A stretch of DNA of 6,892 nt from Gemmataceae bacterium (GCA_009691815.1 SIAL01000189.1:1-6892); one strand, 5' to 3'; shown: positions 1-6,519, numbered from the stretch's first letter. Translations and numbers: made by a program. The notes: a model not told the origin generated them from the sequence alone.

Positions 1-6
1 GACGGA

Positions 7-3000
7 TTAGGCGGCTATGGTCTTTTCGGGATGCAGCTTTAACCACCTTGCCCGGCGGACCCAATAAAAACGAACCGGCAAAAACAGATCAACCACCTCA
101 TCGGAAATCAACAACCCACCCAACACCGGTAGCGCCATAGGGGCAAGCACCTCGGCGCCAACGCCTTGTGCGAATACCATTGGAAAGATGGCTAAGATGG
201 CCACTCCTTCGGTCAGTAATTTTGGTCTTAACCTATGCACTGCCCCTTCTAGGATGGCCTCCCTTAGCTCCTCAAGGGACTGGATATTTTCGAGGCCGCC
301 TCGTTTGTCAATCGCCTCGCGAAGATAGACCATCATGATGATTCCGGTCTCGGCCGCCATCCCAAAGCAGGCGATGAAGCCAACCCAAACGGCGATACTA
401 AAGTCGTGGGGAGGCGTGTCCCAGCCGAATTGGATTTTGGGAAAGAAGTAAAGGAAGAAGGCGCCTCCCGCCAAGGCTTCGGGCAAAGCCAGCATGATCA
501 AAACGGAATCCATCCAGTCCTTATAGGTCATATAAAGGAGGACAAAGATCACTAAAACCACTAAGGGAAAGGCGATTAAGAGCGTCCGGGCCGCTCGTAC
601 CTGATGTTCGAATTCGCCGCTCCATTCGATGTGGACCCCTTCGGGAAGGGTGACTTTTTGCTCCACGACTCTTCGAGCCTCTTCAATAAACCCAACCATG
701 TCCCTCCCGCGTACATTCAGGGTTACGGCATTCATCATTTGGCCATTTTCGCTTTTGATCATGGCGGGGCCTTCGGTCACCTTGATGACCGCGAAGGCGG
801 TAAGGGGAACCAGTTTTTTACCTCCGGATAAATGAACCGACCCGATCCGGTGGTTTTTATCGTTTTGCAAAACCCTATTTTCCCCATCCGGTTCCTTTTC
901 CGTTTTGGTGGATAGGGACCCCGTTACCAGCAGCTTTCGAACAACATCCTCATCTTCCCTTTCCACGCGGGAATAGCGAATTCGCACGGGAAACCGCTCG
1001 CGTTTTTCGACGGTTTGGGTGACCTGCCTACCTCCTATGGCGGTCTCAATTGCCAATTGGGCATCCTCGACGGTAACCCCAAAGCGGGCGGCCCTTTCCC
1101 TATCGATTTCAATTTCCAGATAGCCTTTGCCCATGATGGGTGCGGCGACTACATCCCTCGCACCGGGGACAGGCTTTACGGCTTTTTCCACCTCTTTGCA
1201 AATGCGGTCAATGGTGGAAAGGTCCGGGCCAAACACCTTGATGCCAACATCGGTCCTGACTCCGGTGGAAAGCATTTCAATTCGGTTAATGATGGGTTGG
1301 GTAAAGATGTTGCTCCAACCGGGGATTTGAAGAACCCGGCCCATTTCATCATCAATAAGATCTCCTTTGGGGCCACCCTGCCTTTTCCAGAGGATCACCC
1401 ATTGTTGAAAATCGGTTTCAAGGCTTTGGCGAAGCTCCCCAAACCGGGCTGGAACCGTTTCCGCATCCCGTTTGCCTAGCCTATCGGCGAGGGTGGCATC
1501 CAACAATTCTGTTATTTCCCGCCCCAAATCCCCCGTGGGTTGTTTGCCAAGGTCCCTTGAACCGATCAGCAACTCTTCCATACCTAGCCATACAAAGGTC
1601 CCGGTTCCCAAGTAGAAAAGCTCCCGGTCCAGTTTGCGCACCTCATCTTGCCAAAATTGATCCCGTAAGGTGGTTAATTCGGCAACCAATCTGTCGGCTA
1701 GAACCGGAGGTTTGCCGGAAATCCTAGAACGGACATATTCCAACGCCGTAGGGATGACCTGCATGGCTTCGGCCGGGTCCTTGAGCAAATTTTTCTCCGC
1801 CAAAGCCTCCGTCAAAAGGCGAGCCTGTTTCTCCACCTCACCCGGAGATATGTGTCGCGCCATGGCCAGTCCGATTCCCGGGAGAAGGTGGGTGTGCATT
1901 TCTAAAAGAAGTTCCGGCGATAGGGTTTTATCCGGGCCAAGCCACCGTGATCCCCCCGTGCAATGGCTTACCACCCGTTGGATCAACTCCATACCAAGCC
2001 GAAGGGCAAGTTCCCTTTCCATTTCAACAAACCGAAGCGAGGCAAGTTCCCTTTGAACCTCATCGTATCGTTCCAAGGCTTTCTGGGCGGCTTCGTTCAA
2101 AAGGGAAGAACGATCCTCCTGATCCCAGCCCGGGGCGATAAGGCCGACCCTTTCCAATTCGCGCAAGGTGATGATGGTCTGCTTTAGGGCATCCGCAAAT
2201 GCGAGGACCCTGCGAGGCCAAATCGCTTTGGGGCGAAAGTTGATGAAGGTTTCCACCATGTCAAGAGGCGCGGGATCGGTGGGTGTGTCGGCCCTCCCCG
2301 CTTTGCCTACGACGCTTTCGACCTCGGGAAACCCACGGACCAAGGCATCCCGAGCCTTGAGGTCGTCAATCGCTTGGGTGATACTTGCCCGGGGTACGGT
2401 CACCGGCATATCTAGGGTGGTTCCCTCATCCAGAGCGGGCATAAAGGAGACGCCAATTTTGGGAAAGCCGTAAGCCCACAGACCGACCAATATAAGAGTC
2501 GAAATGGAGAGAAATTGGTTAAACGATCCATGGGTGGACAGGGTGGTGATGGTTGCCACCACCGCGAAGACGGAAAGAAACAGAATACGCCACGCGGATT
2601 CGGAGGCACCCATGCCGAGAATCGCCTGAAGGGGGAATAGCCCCGAGGCCAAAATCAATAATACGGCGAAAAGCCACATGACCAGGTTGCGTCTGGGCAA
2701 GAACCACGAAAGGAAAGGGCGGTAAATCCCGATGAAAGAGCGAACGATCCAGTTTTCCTGCTCGGATTTCAGGCGACCTTTGAGGAAAATGGGAATCAAG
2801 GCCGGGACCAAGGTCACCGAAAATAAGGCGGTGCCAATGAGGGCGAAACTCTTGGTGAACGCAAGGGGATGGAATAGTTTTCCCTCGCGACCAGTGAGGA
2901 GAAACACCGGGATGAAGGAAAGGAGCATGATGAGGACGGAAAAAAAGACGGGCCGGCCCACCATGATACAAGCCGGCAAAACCAGGGAGGCGATGTCCCC

Positions 3001-4299
3001 GGTGATGGGTTGGTCACCAAACTTTTTCTTCAAATGATGGGTGGCGTTTTCCACCATCACAATGGCCTGATCGACAAGGATTCCAATCGAAATGGTGATC
3101 CCGGCAAGGGACATGATGTTGGCCTGTATGTCGACAATTCCCAACACGCGAAGCGCCCACATCATGGTAAAGGAAAAAAGCACAGACAAGGGTAAGGTCA
3201 CGCAGATGATGAAAACACTGCGGATGTGACCGAGGATCAAAAGGATTGCGAAGGCGGCGATAAGCATTTCATGCCACATCACCTCAGCCAAAGTATGGAT
3301 GGCCCCGAGGATGAGTCGGGTGCGATCATACGCGGGGACAATGCGCACGCCCGGGGGCAGGCTTGGCGTCAGTTCACGGATCCTTTCCTTGACCCGTTCG
3401 GTGACGGCCATCGGGTTTTCGCCATGACGCATGAGGACCACCCCGCCGACCACCTCGGATCCGTTTTTTTCGAAAACCCCGCGGCGAAAACGGGTGCCCA
3501 ACTGAACCGTCGCAATGGTCTTAACATAAATCGGGATACCATCCACCTCTCGGATGACGGTGTTCTCGATGTCTTCCTTGCTTTTGATCCAACCGATACC
3601 CCGGACGATGTACTCCGCGTTGTTTTTTTGAATGACCCCACCGCCCGCGGGACTATTGCTTTTGGAAATGCCCTCATAAAGTTCTCCCAAAGTCACACCA
3701 TAAGCCCGTAGTCTTTCCGGCTGAATATCCACTTGATATTCCATGGGCATACCACCGACGCTGGCAACCTCGGCAACCCCCGATGTGGCATTCAAATGCG
3801 GGGCAATAAGGTATTTGTTCAGGGCCCAAAGTCGGGAAATCTCAACCGGGGTTTTGGGCTCAGGTTCCACCGTGTACCAAAAAATCTGGCCAAGGGAGGT
3901 GGCATCGGGAGCAAGGTAGGGGACGACCCCTTCGGGCAATTTATCCCCCGATTCGGCCAATTTTTCCAGAACCCTTTGTCTGGCGAAGTAAAAATTGACA
4001 TGGTCTTCGAAGATCACCGTGATCATCGAAAAATTGAACTCGGAAGACGAACGGATGGTGCGAACGCCAAAAAGCCCCTGCAATTTTCGAGAAATCGGGT
4101 AGGTGACCTGATCTTCGATTTCCCGGGAGCTTCGCCCCGGCCAATCGGCGAAAACGATCACCTGGTTTTCCCCCAGATCAGGAATGGCGTCGATGGGCGT
4201 GTTTATAACGCAAACGATTCCCCAAGCCGCAAGGACAAAGGCTGCAACAATCACCAAAAACCGATTGCGGATGGAAAACTCTATCCAGCGCTCGATCAT
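7..4299 (-). CDS. cusA: CusA-like heavy-metal efflux RND transporter, inner-membrane proton-driven pump, enlarged (1430 aa)
   Basis: This is the pump subunit of a tripartite Cu(I)/Ag(I)-type exporter (HME-RND family), taking metal from the periplasm or inner membrane and driving it outward with protons. TM1 is at about residues 14-33 and the N-terminal motif DAIPDLGENQVIVF is at 37-50. The TM4 motif has D410 in GILVDQAIVMVEN; E1317 (GMAAETG) and K1360 (RLRPK) complete the proton relay. Three methionines match E. coli CusA M573/M623/M672: M631 (LDMPVTVP), M681 (DPAPLDMVET) and M1009 (NRIEMLSTG). DPAPLxMVET separates it from Czc-type Zn/Co pumps. It is about 380 residues longer than E. coli CusA because of inserts near residues 561-612, 697-985 and 1127-1161. 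The start overlaps the adaptor stop (ATGA), with GGAAGG nine bases upstream. Family assignment is very sure; the exact metal is inferred from the methionine triad. Confidence 0.95.
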   Translation of the reverse strand: MIERWIEFSIRNRFLVIVAAFVLAAWGIVCVINTPIDAIPDLGENQVIVFADWPGRSSREIEDQVTYPISRKLQGLFGVRTIRSSSEFNFSMITVIFEDHVNFYFARQRVLEKLAESGDKLPEGVVPYLAPDATSLGQIFWYTVEPEPKTPVEISRLWALNKYLIAPHLNATSGVAEVASVGGMPMEYQVDIQPERLRAYGVTLGELYEGISKSNSPAGGGVIQKNNAEYIVRGIGWIKSKEDIENTVIREVDGIPIYVKTIATVQLGTRFRRGVFEKNGSEVVGGVVLMRHGENPMAVTERVKERIRELTPSLPPGVRIVPAYDRTRLILGAIHTLAEVMWHEMLIAAFAILLILGHIRSVFIICVTLPLSVLFSFTMMWALRVLGIVDIQANIMSLAGITISIGILVDQAIVMVENATHHLKKKFGDQPITGDIASLVLPACIMVGRPVFFSVLIMLLSFIPVFLLTGREGKLFHPLAFTKSFALIGTALFSVTLVPALIPIFLKGRLKSEQENWIVRSFIGIYRPFLSWFLPRRNLVMWLFAVLLILASGLFPLQAILGMGASESAWRILFLSVFAVVATITTLSTHGSFNQFLSISTLILVGLWAYGFPKIGVSFMPALDEGTTLDMPVTVPRASITQAIDDLKARDALVRGFPEVESVVGKAGRADTPTDPAPLDMVETFINFRPKAIWPRRVLAFADALKQTIITLRELERVGLIAPGWDQEDRSSLLNEAAQKALERYDEVQRELASLRFVEMERELALRLGMELIQRVVSHCTGGSRWLGPDKTLSPELLLEMHTHLLPGIGLAMARHISPGEVEKQARLLTEALAEKNLLKDPAEAMQVIPTALEYVRSRISGKPPVLADRLVAELTTLRDQFWQDEVRKLDRELFYLGTGTFVWLGMEELLIGSRDLGKQPTGDLGREITELLDATLADRLGKRDAETVPARFGELRQSLETDFQQWVILWKRQGGPKGDLIDDEMGRVLQIPGWSNIFTQPIINRIEMLSTGVRTDVGIKVFGPDLSTIDRICKEVEKAVKPVPGARDVVAAPIMGKGYLEIEIDRERAARFGVTVEDAQLAIETAIGGRQVTQTVEKRERFPVRIRYSRVEREDEDVVRKLLVTGSLSTKTEKEPDGENRVLQNDKNHRIGSVHLSGGKKLVPLTAFAVIKVTEGPAMIKSENGQMMNAVTLNVRGRDMVGFIEEARRVVEQKVTLPEGVHIEWSGEFEHQVRAARTLLIAFPLVVLVIFVLLYMTYKDWMDSVLIMLALPEALAGGAFFLYFFPKIQFGWDTPPHDFSIAVWVGFIACFGMAAETGIIMMVYLREAIDKRGGLENIQSLEELREAILEGAVHRLRPKLLTEGVAILAIFPMVFAQGVGAEVLAPMALPVLGGLLISDEVVDLFLPVRFYWVRRARWLKLHPEKTIAA
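1345..2211 (-). other. Large helical insertion inside the pump, about residues 697-985
   Basis: E. coli CusA has 49 residues between metal-site methionines M623 and M672; here M681 and M1009 are 328 apart. About 280 residues are therefore inserted in the periplasmic porter region, entering after FRPKAIWPRR and returning at EMGRVLQIPGWSNI. The insert is rich in charged, helix-forming residues (for example residues 732-776) and has no long hydrophobic stretch. It carries a His/Cys/Met cluster: H779, C780, M801, H802, H804, M813, H816. It stays in frame with no stop, and conserved CusA sequence resumes cleanly, so it looks like a genuine structural addition. I do not recognise it as a named domain. 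The boundaries are approximate because the alignment was made by eye. Confidence 0.8.
2464..2619 (-). other. Probable extra transmembrane hairpin in the pump, residues 561-612
   Basis: Between TM6 and the second porter half (which resumes at VSFMPALDEG), E. coli CusA has one membrane helix, TM7. This protein has three hydrophobic stretches: about 538-558 (RRNLVMWLFAVLLILASG), 570-589 (WRILFLSVFAVVATITT) and 593-612 (FLSISTLILVGLWAYG). Adding two helices preserves the side of the membrane on which the following domain lies, so a 14-helix topology is plausible. The segment is inferred from hydrophobicity only. Confidence 0.6.
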
Positions 4300-6035
4300 G
4301 GAGAGGTTCCTTCCTTGGACTTTCCATTGGTTTGTGCCGATTTTAGATCCTTAAGTCGTTTGAGCGCTTTGGCCGGATTGCTTTTCGCGGTTTCCACACA
4401 GCTATCGCAGCAGACAAATACGGTTTGTCCCTCCAGTTGGAGTTTGATCGGAACACCCATGGAACCGAGGGGTGTTTTCTCCTGAACCACGCAGAGTTTT
4501 TGCGCAAGGGCCAGGCTTTTTTCCGGAGGTGAAAGCTTTGCCAAATTGGAGGCGATGGTAGCGACTTCATCGGTCGGGGTGGTGGGTCTAATGTTACGGA
4601 CCGGTTCTTTCACCCCGGTACTGCCAAAGTAGATGGAACCAACGCTAGGGTTAAGCCGCGTCTCGGCATCGATTAAAAAGGCACCCTGAGTGACGACCTC
4701 GTCCCCCTCTTTGAGGCCCGCGTACACGGGAAAGGCAAAGTGCCCATCAGGCATTTTCATGCGCGGCCCAAGTTCAACCGTGGTCCCTTGAAAAACGCCT
4801 GGGCTTTCCTGACGATAAACCACCTTGCGATCCCCCGTATCAATGACGCTGTCCTCAGGAATCGCCAGAACCTTTCCCCCTTTTACAACGAAGGGGAAAA
4901 GATGTGTCCCTTCGGGCCCCTTAAAGTTCAGCAAGCCCACCGCATCGGTTGTCAAGCGCACCTGGGTCGCCATGCCCGGGTGCAGGCGATTGCCGGGGTT
5001 TGCCATCTCAAACCGCACCGAAAGGGTTCGACTTTCTTGGTCTACATGAGGATAAATAAAAGTTAAGGTTCCTTTGAATTTCTCCTCGGGGTAGGCCCTA
5101 GTTGTGGCACTCACCCCCCAAGCGATCTCCAGGGCAGGTTTTCCCAAACCCTGTTTGTGGAGGGCCGGAAAGAAGCCCAAGTCGTCCTCGTAGAGGTGGG
5201 CTAGGATCCAGACTTTTTCGAGGTTAACAACATCGTAGAGAGGGCTTCCCTCATCGACATATTGGCCTTCTTTGGGATATTTCTTTAGCACATGACCCGT
5301 GATGGGCGAGCGAATGGTGAGGTTTTTTACCGCCAACCCGGTCCGAAGTATGTTGTCGATCTCCTCTTTTCCAACGCCCCACAATTCCAATCGTTCCCGG
5401 GAGATTTTTTCCAAAACGAGGTTGTTTGACCGCCTCGCATCCAGCAGATTTTGCACGGTAACGACAAGGTCGGGGCTGTAGATGACGGCAAGATCATCCC
5501 CAATGTGGACCATCTGTCCCGTCTGGTTGACAAGGAGTTTTTCAATCCGGCCTTTTACCCTAGAGGCGACATGCTTTTGTTCCCGTTCATCAAATTCCAC
5601 GGTTCCCACGGTGGAAAGTTCCTTGACGAGGGGTACGAAGGAAACCGGCAGGGTTTTGATGCCGGCCAGGATCATCCGGTAAGGGGTAAGTTGGACCCGG
5701 TTGATGGCGCCCGGTGGGAGAATATCAGCGATATCGAGGCTTTTTTTGCGTTTGCTAAGCCCCATAAAGCAGATAGGGCATTTTTCACCCTTTTTCTCTG
5801 TGGAAAAGGTCGGATGCATCGGGCAGAAATATTCAAAGCCCGAGGCGATCGCCTCGGAAACGGGCTTTGCCCAGGACCACTTTTCCCAAAGGGCGAGAAG
5901 GGTATCCCAATTGGCGAGGGTTAACCCGATCAAGGCAAGAATGAAAACAAACCGCAGCCGGGCCAAGGGGGTTAAAACAAAAAGCCGCCACCAGCTCATT
6001 CGTATGGGAAGGGTTGTACTTTCTAAAGTTGGCAT
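4296..6035 (-). CDS. cusB: CusB-like periplasmic adaptor with N-terminal HMBD and C-terminal Cys-rich metal-binding domain (579 aa)
   Basis: This is the membrane-fusion (adaptor) subunit linking the RND pump to an outer-membrane channel. One membrane anchor lies at about residues 27-43 (LRFVFILALIGLTLANW). A heavy-metal-binding domain follows at 69-93, with C71, H74, C86 and C89 (CPMHP and CPICFMGL; the usual form is CPICGM, so F90 replaces Gly). The adaptor core shows the CusB-type stretch VKGRIEKLLVNQTGQMVHIGD (159-179), YSPDLV (186-191), an alpha-hairpin at about 192-235, the returning lipoyl half ITGHVLKKYPKEGQYV (245-260) and beta-barrel/membrane-proximal parts to about 465. A C-terminal domain at about 507-565 has C515, PLGSMG, and C542, C543, C546, like small YHS-type domains seen fused to or near copper proteins. 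GGAGAG six bases before ATG supports the start; M13 is a weaker alternative. The two metal domains may stand in for a separate CusF-type chaperone (inference). Confidence 0.93.
   Translation of the reverse strand: MPTLESTTLPIRMSWWRLFVLTPLARLRFVFILALIGLTLANWDTLLALWEKWSWAKPVSEAIASGFEYFCPMHPTFSTEKKGEKCPICFMGLSKRKKSLDIADILPPGAINRVQLTPYRMILAGIKTLPVSFVPLVKELSTVGTVEFDEREQKHVASRVKGRIEKLLVNQTGQMVHIGDDLAVIYSPDLVVTVQNLLDARRSNNLVLEKISRERLELWGVGKEEIDNILRTGLAVKNLTIRSPITGHVLKKYPKEGQYVDEGSPLYDVVNLEKVWILAHLYEDDLGFFPALHKQGLGKPALEIAWGVSATTRAYPEEKFKGTLTFIYPHVDQESRTLSVRFEMANPGNRLHPGMATQVRLTTDAVGLLNFKGPEGTHLFPFVVKGGKVLAIPEDSVIDTGDRKVVYRQESPGVFQGTTVELGPRMKMPDGHFAFPVYAGLKEGDEVVTQGAFLIDAETRLNPSVGSIYFGSTGVKEPVRNIRPTTPTDEVATIASNLAKLSPPEKSLALAQKLCVVQEKTPLGSMGVPIKLQLEGQTVFVCCDSCVETAKSNPAKALKRLKDLKSAQTNGKSKEGTSP
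4309..4316 (-). promoter_or_regulatory. Ribosome binding site of the pump gene, inside the adaptor gene
   Basis: On the minus strand AAGGAAGG lies nine bases before the pump ATG and within the last codons of the adaptor gene. Together with the ATGA overlap it fixes the pump start and points to coupled translation of adaptor and pump. Confidence 0.7.
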
Positions 6036-6041
6036 GGCCTT

Positions 6042-6047
6042 CTCTCC
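6042..6047 (-). promoter_or_regulatory. Ribosome binding site of the adaptor gene
   Basis: GGAGAG on the minus strand is six bases upstream of the adaptor ATG at 6033-6035. No comparable site precedes the internal ATG at residue 13, so the longer form is preferred. Confidence 0.7.
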
Positions 6048-6071
6048 AGGGGATCCTCAATTTACCTACAC

Positions 6072-6100
6072 TTTAGCATAGAGCTTTCGCATTTGGCATA
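6072..6100 (-). repeat. Pair of 9-base direct repeats upstream of the adaptor gene
   Basis: TTTAGCATA at 6072-6080 and TTTGGCATA at 6092-6100 (TATGCTAAA and TATGCCAAA on the minus strand) differ by one base. Their starts are 20 bases apart, about two helical turns, and the nearer copy lies 37 bases before the adaptor ATG. They could be regulator sites, and the nearer one contains the only -10-like hexamer. The repeat is short enough to be chance. Confidence 0.3.
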
Positions 6101-6177
6101 ACCGTAAAAGACCGCCAATTCCTGATGAAAATCGACTAAATCAACCCTGTTGGATATCCGCAGAATCCTACGATTGG

Positions 6178-6206
6178 AAAAACCGGGACCCGGATAAGGT
6201 TTTTTT
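6178..6206. terminator. Possible bidirectional terminator-like hairpin in the operon upstream region
   Basis: AAAAACC (6178-6184) pairs with GGTTTTT (6198-6204), with an alternative inner CCGG/CCGG stem at 6183-6193. The structure ends in seven T on the plus strand and five T on the minus strand, so it could act in either direction. On the minus strand it lies about 140 bases before the adaptor start and could block read-through from the IS side. The stems are short and partly mutually exclusive, so support is weak. Confidence 0.3.
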
Positions 6207-6324
6207 GAGGGGGGTGCTTAATTCCAGAGCAAAACCCGTTCGCCACCTCGGGTGCTTCCAATGGGACAAGGACCGTGGTGAATTCAGTTACCAACAGGTT
6301 TTTTTCCAAAAATCCCAATCCCCA

Positions 6325-6353
6325 TTGACAACCAAAATCTAGTCCTATAGGAT
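6325..6353 (+). promoter_or_regulatory. Sigma-70-type promoter pointing away from the efflux operon
   Basis: A perfect TTGACA (-35) at 6325-6330 is followed after 17 bases by TAGGAT at 6348-6353, which matches four of six -10 bases; TATAGG at 6346-6351 overlaps it. The direction is plus strand. Transcription would start near 6360 and lead to AAGGAG and ATG at 6392-6407, then to the transposase remnant. The match and the downstream ribosome site support it, but it is a sequence prediction only. Confidence 0.5.
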
Positions 6354-6359
6354 TAAATT
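6336..6359. promoter_or_regulatory. Operator-like imperfect palindrome over the plus-strand promoter
   Basis: The core TCCTATAGGA (6343-6352) is a perfect 10-base palindrome. Extending outward gives a 24-base dyad in which 10 of 12 base pairs match. It covers the spacer and the -10 hexamer of the predicted promoter, the position expected for a repressor site, perhaps autoregulatory. It is not a known CopY-, CsoR- or CueR-type operator as far as I can tell. Confidence 0.4.
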
Positions 6360-6391
6360 GGTCCGGTTCCCATCCTTTCTTCGGTTTCCAC

Positions 6392-6419
6392 AAGGAGTTG
6401 CACCATGTTTATACCTTGA
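6392..6419 (+). pseudogene. Ribosome site and four-codon reading frame, possibly the start of an interrupted gene
   Basis: AAGGAG at 6392-6397 lies seven bases before ATG at 6405-6407, an excellent initiation signal, but the frame reads Met-Phe-Ile-Pro then TGA at 6417-6419. The sequence after it leads into the IS630-type remnant. IS630 elements insert at TA, and a TA is present at 6412-6413, inside the third codon. One reading is that a divergent gene was cut after its first few codons. A leader peptide or a chance match are the alternatives. Confidence 0.3.
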
Positions 6420-6439
6420 ATGGCCCGAAATGAGACTTT

Positions 6440-6466
6440 TATTCCAGCTGGCTTGCAGCTGGAATA
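6440..6466. repeat. Perfect 11-bp inverted repeat with 5-base loop
   Basis: TATTCCAGCTG (6440-6450) and CAGCTGGAATA (6456-6466) are perfect reverse complements around GCTTG. CAGCTGG also occurs as a direct repeat at 6445-6451 and 6456-6462. No T tract follows on the plus strand, and A residues follow on the minus strand, so this is not a standard terminator. It sits 53 bases before the transposase ATG, and may be subterminal structure of the IS element or a hairpin in its mRNA. Confidence 0.8.
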
Positions 6467-6519
6467 GGCCCTAATTTACCCTGAGAGATTGTTACGCCTT
6501 TTTTGGGAAGGTGCCCAGA

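Larger units (their letters stand above)
6036..6324. other. Upstream region of the efflux operon; no gene seen
   Basis: I find no convincing protein gene on either strand here. The longest frame is an 85-codon minus-strand frame that needs a TTG start and shows no recognisable motif. Read on the minus strand, this should be the leader and promoter region of the adaptor-pump operon. No clear sigma-70 -35/-10 pair is visible. A TATGCT hexamer at 6074-6079 (minus strand) is a possible -10, but nothing resembling TTGACA lies 15-19 bases before it, which would suit an activator-dependent promoter. I see no recognisable CueR or CopY operator. The repeats and terminator-like hairpin are listed separately. 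Confidence 0.6.

Noticed and set aside
1345..2211. Pump insertion as an intein or a separate gene fused by error
   Set aside because: No intein splice-junction residues (Cys/Ser at the start, His-Asn at the end) are seen; the frame is continuous and CusA sequence resumes cleanly, so a structural insertion is more likely.
3226..3711. 161-codon plus-strand frame opposite the pump gene, with others at 1015-1479 and 5451-5924
   Set aside because: Antisense shadows of conserved CusA and CusB coding sequence, with biased composition and no domains.
3733..4485. 250-codon plus-strand frame opposite the adaptor-pump junction
   Set aside because: It is antisense to two clearly real, conserved genes; its protein has no family signature and it crosses both genes' ends.
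6136..6393. 85-codon minus-strand frame between the operon and the IS
   Set aside because: It needs a TTG start without a ribosome site, shows no recognisable motif and overlaps the plus-strand promoter and palindrome.
6440..6466. Perfect hairpin as a rho-independent terminator
   Set aside because: Neither strand has a T tract directly after the stem.
6440..6466. CRISPR or attachment-site repeat
   Set aside because: It is a single palindromic unit with no further copies or spacers in the window.
6420..6467. 15-codon plus-strand frame starting MARNETF
   Set aside because: It directly follows the TGA of the four-codon frame, has no ribosome site of its own and runs through the hairpin; too short to support.
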